In this document: piece by piece, positions 12,172 to 23,322 of the stretch
How positions within the stretch are numbered: position 1 is the first letter of the stretch
How the letters are laid out: each line of letters opens with the position of its first letter
Assembly: GCA_033032865.1 (NCBI GenBank)
Contig: JAWHQI010000040.1
Location: forward strand, 12,789,501-12,853,500
Length of the DNA stretch: 64,000 bases
Source: Dactylorhiza incarnata
Taxonomy: Eukaryota > Streptophyta > Magnoliopsida > Asparagales > Orchidaceae
Reading direction: 5' to 3'
The notes under the pieces: model-generated
The model's database searches: none
What the model saw: only the letters and a program-made list of their open reading frames with translations
Told to the model about the DNA's origin: nothing
Position numbers and translations under genes: made by a program

Positions 12172-13685
12172 TGTTTGAACTTGCATTCTACATCTCTTTA
12201 GTTTGACAATATCAAATCCCATAAAGTATTTGATCATACATGTCTTGGGTATAGTGTGTAGGTTTACAGGTGTGAAGTTGTCGAGAATTCCACTCTTTCT
12301 GACCTACCGTCGGGCGCTAGTCCTACCGCCAGTGCTAGCATTTCGACGAAAATTGCTATCGATGCAAAGGCAAATGATGTCGAGAAGACGTATGTCGTCA
12401 AGATATTATTGTTGAGAAGACTTGTGGCGTCGAGATTTCTACCGCTGAGAGCTAGACTACCGCGAGCGCTAACTATGACGTCGAGACAGCTTGCATCATC
12501 TTGAAGAATGTGTCAACTTGAGTCATGGCGTCGAGACGAATGTGTCGAGAAGAGTTCGACGTTAATGCTACCGCGGGCGCTAGCTTATTGCCGCGCGCTA
12601 GCTCTACTGACGAGAAGATTATGCCGTCGAGAAGGATTCGACGCTTCCATCGAGATGGATTCAATGTGAATGTTACCGCGACGCGCTAAGCCTACCGCGT
12701 TGCGCTATCCAAAGACAGCAAGAGAATGTTCTCTGGCACCTTCCTGATTTGGCGCTGGACAACTGGAGAAAGCGCGTAAAGATGCTACCGCCGCGCGGTA
12801 ACTCTACCGCCGGCGATAACTTAACGAACCAACTATAAAAGCATTCTTTTCTTTCCAGAGGCAAGGCTGCCGAAACCTAAAAGAGGATGTAGGTTGTTTC
12901 TCCGTTTTTGCACCAAAGAGCCATCACCGGAAGAGAAGAATCCTTTCACTCAATCTTTAACGAAGAAGGTCATCGGAGTGCGGAATAAGAATGAGAATCT
13001 GAGCACCAACGAGCGCTTCCCACACGAAGATTAAAAGCATCGTTCGCTCACCGCATCGGGAGACATACGTAGAGGGAGCGCTTCTTATCATCTCTTCTAC
13101 TTCTTCTATTTTATTGTTTTACATTATGGTGTGAGAAATCATCCGGTGTCGACGTCGGAATTCGGTTTGGAATCCGTGGAAATCGACCGGGGAGGTTGTC
13201 AAAATTCGGGGAGGATTCCGTGGGACATCGTCCTGGGAGGGCATCGAGATCTGGGAGATCTCGCGGGATCCAAGACCTTTTCTGTGAGGAAGGCGAGGAG
13301 TGGCTCGAAGACTTTTCCGGGGAGGAAAGGGCCAGAGCCAACCGGTCCTTGGATTTGGGTCGGCATAGAAAACCCAAGGTTGTCAAATTCATTGTCTCCG
13401 ATCTCCGGCGTCATGGAGATCTAAATTTTGTATAAACAATGTTTTGTTATTCAATGATATCATGATCCTATCTTTTATAATAGAACATGTATTTTTCCGA
13501 GTGTGATATTGATTGGGGCATTGCAAATCCCGAAATGATATTTTGCATTTACCGTGCTGTTTCCAGAGCTAACGCCGCGCGGTAGAGTTACCGCTAAGTG
13601 CTAGCTTCAGGAAGGCTAATCCTGCAGTATTTTCATTAAAATCTCCAATAATAGATTACCCCTAAGGGTTTCAGTAGATCCAACA
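12172..13685 (+). repeat. soloLTR-A, 1514 bp, TSD CGTAG
   Basis: Begins TGTTTGAACTTG and ends GATCCAACA; CGTAG flanks it at 12167-12171 and 13686-13690. Tek-1 RNase H reads ...LWRHYV on the right and YGVKVEIF on the left, so removal of the insert and one TSD restores the motif. Internal order: array of CGCTAGC / TACCGC..GCGGTA palindromes and GTCGAGA motifs (12290-12815), TATA box TATAAAAG (12834-12841), then a GA-rich leader. A related ACGCCGCGCGGTAGAGTTACCGC stretch recurs at 13570-13600. No internal element genes, hence a solo LTR. Superfamily not determined. Confidence 0.8.
12290..12815. repeat. TACCGC/GCGGTA and GCTAGC palindromic array of soloLTR-A
   Basis: Repeated phrases such as CTACCGC[G/C]..GCGCTAGC, CCGCGCGGTAACTCTACC and GTCGAGAAG recur roughly every 30-60 bp and stop about 20 bp before TATAAAAG at 12834. 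A similar vocabulary occurs in the Tek-1 LTR at 43390-43780. Confidence 0.7.
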
Positions 13686-13771
13686 CGTAGTGCCGCCACA
13701 ACTTCAACGCAAAAATCACCGTCGCTGACTCCAAATCCTGGGCAGGGTAATTTCTCTCTTGAGGCTTCAAC
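13686..13771 (-). pseudogene. Tek-1 RNase H splinter between two insertions
   Basis: An 86-bp piece reading on the minus strand as [24 protein letters not shown], the RNase H stretch that normally lies between the blocks at 32757 and 12171. Its left end carries the TSD CGTAG of soloLTR-A and its right end the TSD TCAAC of Tek-2. Confidence 0.85.
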
Positions 13772-14027
13772 TGTAAGACCCCATTTTTCTGCTACAAAAC
13801 TGGGTCTTATGCCCAGAACTGCCACTTTGCAGTGACACCAATACTCGGAAAGGTCGCCACTACAAAACGTCGATCCTGCCGGCCATATCGATCACAGAAA
13901 AAGAAAAATTTATTTGAACACATAGAAGCTCAAGTCCACATCACATGCTATATATAGATCATAATAATAGGCGACAAGATAATAAATGACATAACATAGT
14001 AATAATAAGAAGGGATCATGCCATATA
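13772..14027 (-). repeat. Tek-2 3' LTR, terminal ~255 bp only
   Basis: Begins TGTAAGACCCCATTTTT like the complete LTR at 27974 and follows it to CATGCC, apart from an extra ~65 bp (about 13855-13925) absent from that copy. The left flank TCAAC (13767-13771) equals the right flank of the complete LTR (32752-32756), so this is the other end of the same insertion. It is joined at about 14027 to Sire-3 gag; the rest of this LTR, Tek-2 gag-pol, and Sire-3 pol and 3' LTR were lost in one deletion. Confidence 0.8.
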
Positions 14028-14260
14028 GTAATAATTTCTTAGGTGTGGGAACAATTGTTGGATCCACAGGAATGTTCATGGGAATATAGGGTCCTTCTTC
14101 TACTGCCAGATAGACTCTAGGGTCTGAGGTTTCCATCTACAACCTAATTCTTTGCTTCTAGATGGGAAAGTTCTCCTTAGTGCAGATAGGCAACTTCATT
14201 GAGATCATCTCCTTATGATGCTCACCAGCCATTTGTTTATGACAACCCACTAGATTTGTA
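14028..14260 (-). pseudogene. Sire-3 gag, N-terminal fragment
   Basis: The minus strand resembles the start of Sire-1 and Sire-2 gag: an LPICTKENFPI-like stretch, then METSDPRVYLAVEEGPYIPM and VPTPKKLL, with in-frame stops. Only the first ~75 codons survive; the fragment ends at the deletion junction with Tekay LTR sequence near 14027. The primer-binding site TGGTATCAGAGG (minus strand, 14311-14300) and LTR lie just upstream. Confidence 0.75.
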
Positions 14261-14313
14261 GATCTTGTTCTAAGTTGTTAAGCCTTTGAACTTAACCTAC
14301 CTCTGATACCAAT

Positions 14314-15614
14314 TGAAAGATTAGGAGTTGTCTATAAACAACACCTAGAGGGGGATTATGTGTTTTCAGATTTCCTTGCTATTTAATAATTTATCTATCA
14401 CAGCACATATGCATCACAGAAAACACACAGTGATTTATAGTGGATCCCAACAAGACAATGTGTCTAGAGGTAGTCTACTGTCCCTCCCTCTTATCTAGCA
14501 GTGTGCTAGAGTAGGAAACTTCTCAAACTTAGATCTTTTCACTATAATCAGATCTTACAACTCAGGTTCACACAGAACCCTACAAGGCTCAGACTTTACA
14601 GGTCTTACAATCTCAGATCTTCAACAAAATTCTACCAAAACTCAGGTTCACCAAGAACCCTACCAACTCAGATCTATCACTAGATCCTACCAGCTCAGAC
14701 TCACAGAGAGCCCTACAAAGTAATACAAAGATGTTGTTGTAGAAGAGAAGATTTCAGAATGAAAGCTTTGAATCACAAATCTTCTTCTTCTTCTTGTAAC
14801 AATAAGCCCAAAGATCTTATGGATCAATGAACCTTTCTTTAGAATCTTCTATAGATCTTCACAGCACAGCAGCAATGAAGATTTCTTCTTTTTGTTGATT
14901 CTTTTCTTTCTCTCCAGTAAATATGTGTGAGAATAAAACTTGAGAGAATACTGAGCAAGGTCGTGTCTGTAGATAAAAATTATCATCTTTTATATGCTCT
15001 GTAATTTTGCATACAACCCCTTATTGATTATTCCATAATCAATTTCCCGTTTGAAAACGTGTTGCTAAATTGGCAGTTCTTTATCACAATTACTAGCCTT
15101 TCTTGGAACTTGTAGAATATAGAAATAATAAATTTCTTTCTTAAGTACTGTGCAACGGCTATATTCTTTAGATAATATATCATTTATTGCTCCTTGATTT
15201 GTGCGCAAGATAGCCTGCGTGCACATTCCCTGAATATTCATTTCCAAGAATGTCTGCGCATTAAATGTTGCTCTACAACTTATCAAGACAATGTTTCTCC
15301 TTCAAGACGATATCGTCTTGATCAGTGTATACGACAGAAGTACTTCACGACAATATCATCAACATACATCCTTCTTCACGGCTCTACTTAATATCTGAAC
15401 GATATTACTTCTTCTAGACGACATCGTCGAGTTATTACTTTCATCAAGACTTAGACTTATTCTTCAGGATGATGGCCTTTCTCCAAGATGATAATGTCTT
15501 GATCTTCTAGATAATATAAAGTCTTCAAACTGATGTTTGTATTCATGACTTAATGAGTCAAGTCATTAATCACCAAGGTTGTACCTCTTCTTCAAGACGA
15601 TGTCGTCGAAACAT
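14314..15614 (-). repeat. Sire-3 5' LTR, part 1 (interrupted by Sire-2)
   Basis: Starts TGAAAGATT after the primer site. It carries R/U5 repeats (CAGGTTCACACAGAACCCTAC-like units, 14570-14720), the TATA box TATAAAAG (minus strand, 14994-14987), then upstream of it palindromes of the GACGATATCGTC / GACGACATCGTCG type (15296-15612). Sire-2 is inserted at 15614 with TSD AACAT; the LTR resumes at 27229. Confidence 0.8.
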
Positions 15615-17122
15615 TGAAATATCTAGTTGCCTACCTAAATCACCTAGAGGGGGGTGAATAGGTGATAATTGCGTCTTTTGCGGAAATAAAATCTTGATGA
15701 TAAAGAACACAGATAAAGCAAAACACAATCACAGACGAAGCAAGAAATTTATAGTGGTTCCCCGTTCTTGGGTACTCCACTTGCCGGCCTCGCCAATCTA
15801 GCACCACCGCTAGAATTGACTACTTCACTAAATCTCGGATCAAGAACGACCCTACAGTCTCGGAGTCAAACTCCTACAAACTCAGAGAGAACCTCTCTTA
15901 CAACTCGGAGAAAACTTCTCCTACAACTCGGAGAACAACCTCTCCTACAACTCGGAGATAACAACTCCTACAATAGATTGAAAAGGGTTTGAACAATACT
16001 AAACCAGATCTGAATAACAGAAGCGTTTTCTTCCTTCTTCTTGAATGGCTTTGAGAACGATGAGGAAGAACAACGATCCTTTGAATCTGTCTTTGGCAAT
16101 CCGAAACGATCCAATAGAGATTGTAGAACCTGAGTATGGATCAATCGAACCCTTCTTGAAAGAAATCGACAACTCCAATGAGAAGAACGATCTCCAATCG
16201 TAGGCGACGGCGAGCGGCGCTTTTCACGTCCTTTTTGATCGGGAGAGAGATTAGGAAAGGAATAATTCTGTTTCAAATCTTTACACTTAGCCTTTTATAG
16301 GAGAAGGTCTAAATAGAATAATTAAGCCTTAAGCTAGAAAAGGAGTCACGTCAAACAGATGGAAAACAGAAGTCGGCAAAAATAGATTGAAGGAACGAGA
16401 AACAGATTTCTCGAGAGAAAGAAGACTTCTCGAAAAATCACGGCTGGATCTCGGAAAAACGGCTTTCAGAACTTCTCGAGAAAGAAAAGACGATTTCTCG
16501 AGAACATGGATCTTCTCGAGAAATAAGATAAAATAAACTTTTCGGAAGAAACAAGAACTTCTCGAGAAATCGAATCAACTTCTCGAGAGAAAAGATTTTC
16601 TCGGAAAATATCAGCAAAGAAGGCTTCTCGAGAAAATCAAAGGATTTTCCGAGAGCACTACAGACTTCTCGAGAAATAAAGATAGCTTCTCGAGAAATTT
16701 GGATCTCCTTCGAGGACTTAAGCTGAAAAGAACTTCTCGAGAAATCAAAGGGGTTTTTCGAGAGCTCTTCATATTTCTCGAGAAAAACACTTAGTTTCTC
16801 GAGAAATACACTTAGAAGAAATTCTTTAAACTTTTCTCTGAGAATAGCTACACCTCCAAGACCTTAGCTTCCTTTGTCTTGATCATGAAGTGCATCCCAA
16901 TAGAGAGATCACATATGAGTCAACACCATATCTCATACAATGAGGAATTACATTGTAAGAGACTGTGCTCATTGACCCACTGTGACCTGACATTGGTTTA
17001 CACTTAGCAATGTGAACCTGCAAGACAAAACTAGAGAAACATATCAAATACATAAGCAATTCAATCTTGGTTCATAGTTGACTTTCTACAAATCAAGGTT
17101 ATTGTGGATACAATACCCAACA
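15615..17122 (-). repeat. Sire-2 3' LTR
   Basis: 1508 bp; minus strand begins TGTTGGGTATTGTATCC and ends ATATTTCA. TATA box TATAAAAG at 16299-16292 (minus). The TTTCTCGAGAAA array lies upstream at 16405-16810. ORFs at 15768-16276 are chance frames repeated in the partner LTR. Confidence 0.95.
16405..16810. repeat. TTTCTCGAGAAA palindrome array, Sire-2 3' LTR
   Basis: Twelve exact CTCGAG cores, mostly within TTCTCGAGAAA, plus several degenerate ones (CTCGAAAA, CTCGGAAA, CGAGAGC), at 20-45 bp intervals. Located 100-500 bp upstream of the LTR TATA box. The same array is in the 5' LTR (26505-26910, one more exact core) and a short version precedes ORF3. Confidence 0.93.
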
Positions 17123-17136
17123 ATCTCCCCCTATTT
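17123..17136 (-). other. Sire-2 polypurine tract
   Basis: The minus strand reads AAATAGGGGGAGAT immediately before the 3' LTR: the plus-strand priming site. An identical tract precedes the Sire-4 LTR. Confidence 0.9.
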
Positions 17137-17387
17137 GTAGAAGTCAGAACCCTTCTTATCAAGATGAATTGCAACAAAATAATACACAACATGATATACA
17201 AGGAATTAAATAGAGACAGATAGGAAAGAGCATCAAAAACTAAATCTATATAAGAAATATAATTATCACATCAAAATCAAAACTATATATAGATTTCAGA
17301 TTGTCTTATGATTTAATGTTCACATAAGCATATGACAATAGAATTTGATGATCTTCAACCTCTGGCATTGTCTCTTCTTTTCTGTTC

Positions 17388-19571
17388 CTATCTTTTGAAG
17401 TATGCAAAAGGTTTAGGATGGTACTTTGGAGGAGCTGGAGGAGCTGTAGGATCATTGTACTTATATGTCCTGTAATGTAATCTCCTTTTGGTCTTGCTGG
17501 TTTGATAAAGTTTCCATTCAGAAGAGCTGTAATAGTCTTGAATTTGCATTCCACCTTCTTCAACTAATCTGAGTGAATCAAGAATGATAGCCTTTGAAAT
17601 AGGACTCCAAATCTCTGGATAATTCACAGGATCAGTAGCAGCAGCTTTGCCAGAGCCTGCTGAACTAGATTCAGGAACTGATCTCTTATCAGAAGGTCCT
17701 TCACCATATTTTCTTTTTCTTGAACCTTGCTTAGAAGAAGCAACTTCTACATCAGAAGACACATCTTGTCTTGGAGAGAACTGAGGAGCCTCATGCTGAG
17801 GAGGGGGAACAACAGGGTCAATGCCCAAATCTGGAAAGATCTCACTGTGAAGCCAAGTGGTAGATCTTTGAGTGAAATCTTTGACATCAGCTATCTGCTT
17901 CTGGACTCCCTGAGACAGTTGATCAAACTTCTCACTCATATGATTATGAAATGCAAACAAATTCTCATCAATAGAACCTATCAACTTGTCCTCCCCCTTT
18001 CTGACTTCTACAGGAAGAGTTTGGAGAACAGATTCTTTAAACAACCCTACTTCATCAACAATTTTGAAGCAGTGTTCATCAGCCTTAATATACATAGATT
18101 TTTGAGTCTTTCTGACTTCAATAATCTGCTCTAACACCTTACCAACACCCTCAATGGTGTGGTCAATAGCTTTTCCACCCTGAATGACAATCCTCTTGAG
18201 TTCTTCTGAACTATCTTGGAAGGCTTTCAGCTTTCTATCCATAGCTTTCTCTATATCTGTTATCCTGGCATGCACTTCCTTGAAAGATAAATCTATCTTG
18301 GCACTCTGCCTTTGGAGTAACATTTCAATTTGACCAATCAAGCTAGATTCAGAAAAGAGAGGACTAGGAATAGGGGCTGGCTGGACTGGTTCAGGAATTT
18401 CTTCAAGAACAACTGTACTTTTCTCTGGAAGAAAAGACAGATTCACAGTCTCATCTACTTGAACTACAGGCTGTTCCTGTACTTCTGCATTCATTTCCAT
18501 ATAGGACTCTTGCTCCCCCTCAGTATTTGCTGGGGGAGAAGGAATATTGTGAATAGAAACATCATCATCATCATGATGGAATTCAAAATCTGCACCTGAA
18601 CCTGCATGGTGATCACTGGAGTTCTGCTCATCATCAACTACAGTGTTCACATCAGGAGGAGGAATCTCTGATCCTGGAGGAACCTGATCTGATGGAATAT
18701 TATCTGATGAAAGAGGAGGAACTAAATCTGCTGCTGGAGGGACATGCTGCTGACCTGGAGATGGAAGATGACTTGGAGATGGAGGAGCTAGATGCTGGGC
18801 TGAAGAATCTGGAGGAGGAGCTGAATGCACATCCTGCTGACCAGAAAGCTCCCCCTGGGAATGACCACCTCCTGAAGGCTTAGTTATCCTGATGTTCCAC
18901 CTTTTTAGAGTGAACACATCCAACCTTTTCAAGTGATGAATGATAGCCCCTTTGGACATATCAAAAACTTGAGAATCAACCTGATTCAGAAAGAGAGTTA
19001 TAATCCTTGCAAAATTAGGACTAGAAATGCTCTCTTTGATCTTATTGAACATTATGTCTGCCCAGCTGCATTTCTTCCCACAGATTACTGCTGTAACTAA
19101 ACTGAACACATCTACTGAGACATATCCCAGGCTTCCAGTATTTCCCAGCAGCACCTTGGAGATGATGTCCACCAAAAGTTTCCCGACATCATTCATCTGC
19201 TGTCTACGAATTGTCTTGGCTGAAGTCAAACCTACATAGCTCACTGCTCTTACCCAATCATTATCATCAAGGATGTCCTCTTGTGCTACTAGGGGCAACT
19301 TTAGAAATTTGGAAATTGACTTAGGAGTCATTTTGATTTTGGAATTCCCAATAGTAGATTTCATCTTCAATCCAGTTTTATGAACCTTAACATTAATGAA
19401 GAAATCCTCCACCTCTTTAAATAGAACTTTGCATGGCTGCTCTAGAACAAAAGATAAGCCGGCGGCTTCAAGAAGATAAAACAGGTTCTGGAAATCATCT
19501 GAGATGGTAACTAGGCCTTCTCGCACTAGCTCGCTTCCCACACCGACCTTGGACTTGGAATGCGGCCCCAT
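17388..19571 (-). CDS. Sire-2 ORF3, 727-aa protein of unknown function (position of the Sirevirus env-like ORF)
   Basis: Intact ORF downstream of pol, same strand, starting at an ATG after a pyrimidine-rich leader. Layout: a globular N-terminal part (about 12-235, with MTPKSISKFLKLPL at 80-93), a Pro/Ser-rich linker with an acidic HHDDDD patch (236-400), a long helical, probably coiled-coil part (405-580), a basic RKRK motif at 618-621 resembling a nuclear localisation signal, and a C-terminal part ending in basic and Pro-rich sequence. I see no signal peptide, no transmembrane segment and no furin-like site, so the envelope name used for such ORFs is not supported here. It may belong to the plant-transposon-associated proteins of unknown function; I do not recognise an enzyme. 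The frame has stayed open, implying use. Confidence 0.85.
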   Translation of the reverse strand: MGPHSKSKVGVGSELVREGLVTISDDFQNLFYLLEAAGLSFVLEQPCKVLFKEVEDFFINVKVHKTGLKMKSTIGNSKIKMTPKSISKFLKLPLVAQEDILDDNDWVRAVSYVGLTSAKTIRRQQMNDVGKLLVDIISKVLLGNTGSLGYVSVDVFSLVTAVICGKKCSWADIMFNKIKESISSPNFARIITLFLNQVDSQVFDMSKGAIIHHLKRLDVFTLKRWNIRITKPSGGGHSQGELSGQQDVHSAPPPDSSAQHLAPPSPSHLPSPGQQHVPPAADLVPPLSSDNIPSDQVPPGSEIPPPDVNTVVDDEQNSSDHHAGSGADFEFHHDDDDVSIHNIPSPPANTEGEQESYMEMNAEVQEQPVVQVDETVNLSFLPEKSTVVLEEIPEPVQPAPIPSPLFSESSLIGQIEMLLQRQSAKIDLSFKEVHARITDIEKAMDRKLKAFQDSSEELKRIVIQGGKAIDHTIEGVGKVLEQIIEVRKTQKSMYIKADEHCFKIVDEVGLFKESVLQTLPVEVRKGEDKLIGSIDENLFAFHNHMSEKFDQLSQGVQKQIADVKDFTQRSTTWLHSEIFPDLGIDPVVPPPQHEAPQFSPRQDVSSDVEVASSKQGSRKRKYGEGPSDKRSVPESSSAGSGKAAATDPVNYPEIWSPISKAIILDSLRLVEEGGMQIQDYYSSSEWKLYQTSKTKRRLHYRTYKYNDPTAPPAPPKYHPKPFAYFKR

Positions 19572-20030
19572 GATCGATTGGATTTGAAGAAACGAAAGTG
19601 AGAGAGAAAGAAATCGTGAGACAGTCGACTGGATTTTGCGTGAGAGGAAGATGAAGCGTCGGCTTTTCCGAGAAGAAGAAGAAGAAACTTGCGTGAAAAT
19701 TAATTTGTTTCGATTGTCTATTTATAGTTTGGTTTGATGTGACAATTATTTGAGATTTATTTATAGATAAAGAAAATAAAAACGCGCATACCTGACCTTT
19801 CGTATCTCGGAAAATAAAGACTAGAATTCTGAAAATTGAACGCAATTTCTCGAGAGATGTACTGATTTCGCGAGAAGTATCTTGATTTCTCGAGAGATTC
19901 CAGAACTCTGATTTTCTGACTTTGAAAAAGCATTTCTCGAGGGATAACCCATTTCTCGAGAAGTGCAGGTACATTTTGCGAGAAGTCTTTCATTTCTCGA
20001 AAAAGTCTATGTCATTTCTCGAGAAATCCT
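19572..20030 (-). promoter_or_regulatory. Putative internal promoter of Sire-2 ORF3 with LTR-like palindromes
   Basis: Reading the minus strand from pol to ORF3: five exact CTCGAG palindromes (TTTCTCGAGA[A/G]) plus degenerate ones (TTCGCGAGAA, TTGCGAGAAG, TTCTCGAAAA) between 20030 and 19841, a TATA box TATAAATA at 19726-19719, about 150 bp of leader with CTCTCTCACTTTCG, and the ORF3 ATG at 19571. This repeats the array-then-TATA order of the LTR. Function is inferred from order only. Confidence 0.65.
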
Positions 20031-20135
20031 GTTAAGACTTAGAAATTTTCTACCTCTTTCTTTCTGAAGGACAGATTCCTGCTTTCCATAGATATATAAC
20101 TTTTAGAAACTTCATTTTTCTTCTTGCTTTAAGCA

Positions 20136-23100
20136 TTACTCCAAGTTGAGCATTCCAAGTTCCGTCTTGAAGAAAGAGAACTTAGTCTCATCCAGCGGCT
20201 TCGTGAATATATCTGCAACTTGCTTATCCGTGGGGACATAACTGAGATTGATGTCACCTTTCTCCACATGCTCCCGGATAAAGTGATATCGTAGCTCGAT
20301 GTGCTTTGTCCGACTGTGAGAGACTGGATTATTTGCGATAGCAATTGCACTGGAAGAGTCGCAAAACATTGGAATATTCTTGATCTTCATATTGTGGTCT
20401 TGAAGTTGATTCCTTATCCATAGAAGTTGTGCGCAACAACTGCCTGCAGAAATATATTCTGACTCGGCGGTTGAAATTGCAACACAATTCTGCTTCTTGC
20501 TACTCCAGGAAATAAGTTTTCTTCCGAGAAATTGGCATGTTCCGGAAGTGCTTTTCCTGTCGTCTCTGCTACCTGCAAAATCTGCATCTGAATAGCCTAT
20601 TAGTTCGCTATCATTACTTCTTGGGTACCATAAGCCAAGATTTGGTGTGCCTTTAAGGTATCTCAAGATTCGCTTTGCAGCAGTGTAATGAGATTCCTTA
20701 GAGTTCACCTGATATCTAGCACATACACATGTAGAAAACATTATGTCAGGTCTACTGGCAGTAAGGTAGAGCAAAGAGCCAATTATGCTTCTGTATTTAG
20801 TTTCATCAAAAGGTTTCCCTTTCTCGTCCTTGTTCAGAGACATAGCTGAGCTCATTGGAGTCCTCATGGAGGTTGCACTCTCCATTCCGAATTTCTTAAT
20901 TAACTCCTTGGTGAACTTCGTCTGAGAGATGAAAATTCCATCTTCAGATTGTTTCACTTGAAGTCCTAAGAAATACTTCAGCTCACCCATACTGCTCATT
21001 TCAAACTTCCCTTGCATAAGTTTTGAAAACTTCTTGCAAAGGTTGTCATCGGTTGAGCCAAAAATAATGTCATCAACATAGATTTGCACTAGTAAAATCT
21101 TGCATTTTACTTCCCTAAGAAATAATGTCTTATCTATCTTTCCTCTTGTGAACTTGTTCTCAAGAAGGAAGTTAGACAGCGTCTCATACCAAGCTCGAGG
21201 AGCTTGTTTTAAGCCATATAAAGCTTTTTGTAATAAATAAACATGATTGGGATGGTCAGGATTAACAAAACCTGGGGGTTGTTCAACGTATACTTCCTCT
21301 TTAATGTCTCCGTTTAGGAAAGCGGACTTGACATCCATTTGATATACGGTGAAACCCTTGAAAGCAGCAAAGGCTAGAAATAGCCTAATCGCTTCGAGTC
21401 TTGCTACCGGTGCATATGTCTGATCGAAGTCGATTCCTTCTTCTTGTCTGTAGCCTTTAGCTACAAGTCTTGCTTTATTCTTGATGATTGTTCCATCTTC
21501 ATCCAACTTGTTTCTGTACACCCACTTTGTTCCAATTACGTTCTTATCCTTAGGCTTTGGAACAAGTGTCCAGACTTTGCAACGCTTGAATTGGTTTAAT
21601 TCTTCTTCCATTGCAATAATCCAGTGTGGGTCTTCATTTGCTTCTTGAAATTTCTTTGGTTCTACCTGTGAAAGAAAGCTCAAATGCAAATTTTCGTTAG
21701 TAGTACCTCTTCTTGTTCTAATACCTTCATGAGGATCTCCTATGATTTGATTAATAGGGTGATCCCTCATGTGTCTGAATTCAAGATTCCTCGCATCGCT
21801 TGGAACAACGGGAACTACTTCTTCTTCAACTGGAACAAATTCTTCCACTGGAGTTGGCTCTTCATCAAGGTGAATTTCCTCTTCAGTTGAGGTTAGGGGG
21901 GAGATTTTGACGAAGGTTTGAGCGTCGTCTTTAACTGGCTTATGCAAGTGTGTATCTTGCAACTTTGAACCTGCAACTTCAATAGAAGAACTAGAAGAGC
22001 TGCTTTGAAGCATGCTCGTCTCATCAAATACAACATTAATAGACTCTTCTACAACCAGAGTTTTCATATTAAAAATACGATAAGCTTTACTATGGCTGCT
22101 ATAGCCTACGAAAATACCTTCAAAGCTCTTTTCGCTAAACTTAGTCTTGTAATGCTTTCCATTGTTAAGTACAAAGCACTTACTGCCAAAAATTCTGAAA
22201 TAAGAAATGGTTGGTTTCTTGCCCTTTAAAAGTTCATAAGGAGTCTTTTCATGGTTCTTATTTATGAGTGCTCTGTTTTGCACGTGGCAAGCAGTGTTGA
22301 CAGCTTCAGCCCAGAAATATTCTGGTAAAGACGAATCACTCAACATAGTTCTGCAAGCCTCAATGAGTGTTCTGTTCTTTCTCTCGGCTACTCCATTTTG
22401 TTGTGGAGTCCGGGAAGAGGAAAACTCATGAAAGATACCAAGGTTTTCACAAAAGTCTGTCATTGCTCCAGATTCAAATTCTGTTCCGTGATCACTTCTA
22501 ATTTTGACCACTGAACAGTTAAATTCATTCTGGGTTTGCTTAACAAAGCTTGTGAAAGTGTCGAAAGTATCTGACTTGTGTTTTAGAAAGAATACCCATG
22601 CAAAACGTGAGTAATCATCCACAATAACCAATGTAAAAGACTTTCCTCCTAAGCTTCTAATTTGCAACGGACCAAACAAGTCCATATGAAGCAGGTATAA
22701 ACACATGTTAGAATCTTTGCCAATAATGCTCTTGAAGGTAGCTCTTGTTTGCTTGCCTTTTATGCATGCATGACAAGGTCTATCTTTAACGCACTTAACA
22801 TTTGGCGCATTGTGCACTAAGTTTTGCGAAAATAGTTTATTAATAGTTTTAAAATTTATATGTGCTAGTCTCTTGTGCCATTGATCGACAAGAGATGCAC
22901 TATCTTTGGCTAATAGACACACTGGTGTAGAAGAAGATAAACAAAGAAAGTTTAAGCAAAAGATATTCTTACAGCGAGTCCCTGATAAAATCGTTTCAGA
23001 ATTCTCTGCCGACTTTATCAGACACTTATCTTTACGAAAATCGACTATGTATCCTTTATCACAGAGTTGGCTTATACTTATCAGATTATGTTCTAATCCT

Positions 23101-23321
23101 TCCACATAAGCCACATCGGAAAAAGATACATTTCCATTAGAAATCATACCATAGCCTTTAGTTATTCCTCTGTCTGAACCGCCAAAAATAACTTTTGGAC
23201 CGTTTGCAACTGGAATGAAGTTTTGCAAAAGGCTTCTTGTCCCGGTCATATGCCGAGAGCATCCACTGTCCAAGTACCAGATAGGATTTTTATTGGCCTT
23301 TGGACATACCTGCAAAAACAA
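20136..23321 (-). CDS. pol: Sire-2 pol polyprotein: protease, integrase, reverse transcriptase, RNase H
   Basis: 1061 codons counted from 23321 (a TTG; no ATG nearby, so translation must arrive by frameshift, readthrough or splicing). In copia order: aspartic protease DSG (18-20); GAG-pre-integrase zinc site HKRLAH...CHAC (149-186); integrase core with Asp214 (LHMDLFG), Asp277 (SDHGTEF) and Glu313 (VAERKN), correct D,D(35)E spacing; Ser-rich and acidic hinge (435-510); RT with [17 protein letters not shown] and catalytic YVDD (748-751); RNase H with SDADFAG (911-917) and ESEYIS. It ends in [11 protein letters not shown]. No stops or shifts. It is offset +1 relative to gag, whose stop lies one base upstream. 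Confidence 0.95.
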   Translation of the reverse strand: MFLQVCPKANKNPIWYLDSGCSRHMTGTRSLLQNFIPVANGPKVIFGGSDRGITKGYGMISNGNVSFSDVAYVEGLEHNLISISQLCDKGYIVDFRKDKCLIKSAENSETILSGTRCKNIFCLNFLCLSSSTPVCLLAKDSASLVDQWHKRLAHINFKTINKLFSQNLVHNAPNVKCVKDRPCHACIKGKQTRATFKSIIGKDSNMCLYLLHMDLFGPLQIRSLGGKSFTLVIVDDYSRFAWVFFLKHKSDTFDTFTSFVKQTQNEFNCSVVKIRSDHGTEFESGAMTDFCENLGIFHEFSSSRTPQQNGVAERKNRTLIEACRTMLSDSSLPEYFWAEAVNTACHVQNRALINKNHEKTPYELLKGKKPTISYFRIFGSKCFVLNNGKHYKTKFSEKSFEGIFVGYSSHSKAYRIFNMKTLVVEESINVVFDETSMLQSSSSSSSIEVAGSKLQDTHLHKPVKDDAQTFVKISPLTSTEEEIHLDEEPTPVEEFVPVEEEVVPVVPSDARNLEFRHMRDHPINQIIGDPHEGIRTRRGTTNENLHLSFLSQVEPKKFQEANEDPHWIIAMEEELNQFKRCKVWTLVPKPKDKNVIGTKWVYRNKLDEDGTIIKNKARLVAKGYRQEEGIDFDQTYAPVARLEAIRLFLAFAAFKGFTVYQMDVKSAFLNGDIKEEVYVEQPPGFVNPDHPNHVYLLQKALYGLKQAPRAWYETLSNFLLENKFTRGKIDKTLFLREVKCKILLVQIYVDDIIFGSTDDNLCKKFSKLMQGKFEMSSMGELKYFLGLQVKQSEDGIFISQTKFTKELIKKFGMESATSMRTPMSSAMSLNKDEKGKPFDETKYRSIIGSLLYLTASRPDIMFSTCVCARYQVNSKESHYTAAKRILRYLKGTPNLGLWYPRSNDSELIGYSDADFAGSRDDRKSTSGTCQFLGRKLISWSSKKQNCVAISTAESEYISAGSCCAQLLWIRNQLQDHNMKIKNIPMFCDSSSAIAIANNPVSHSRTKHIELRYHFIREHVEKGDINLSYVPTDKQVADIFTKPLDETKFSFFKTELGMLNLE

Positions 23322-23322
23322 A

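Noticed and set aside
12164..13692. DNA transposon with a 10-bp ACACGTAGTG duplication
   Set aside because: The boundary can be set to TG...CA with a 5-bp CGTAG duplication, a TATA box lies inside, and no terminal inverted repeats of DNA-transposon type exist, so a solo LTR is simpler.
15768..16276. 74- and 102-aa ORFs repeated at 25869-26377
   Set aside because: Repetition reflects the two LTRs of Sire-2, not selection; they lie in R/U5 on both strands.
16405..16810. TTTCTCGAGAAA as heat-shock elements
   Set aside because: Heat-shock elements need GAA and TTC blocks two bases apart; here TTC and GAA are four bases apart, so the match is not canonical.
17388..19571. ORF3 as a viral envelope protein
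   Set aside because: No signal peptide, membrane span or cleavage site is visible; an RKRK motif and coiled coil point elsewhere. Env-like is kept only as the positional name.
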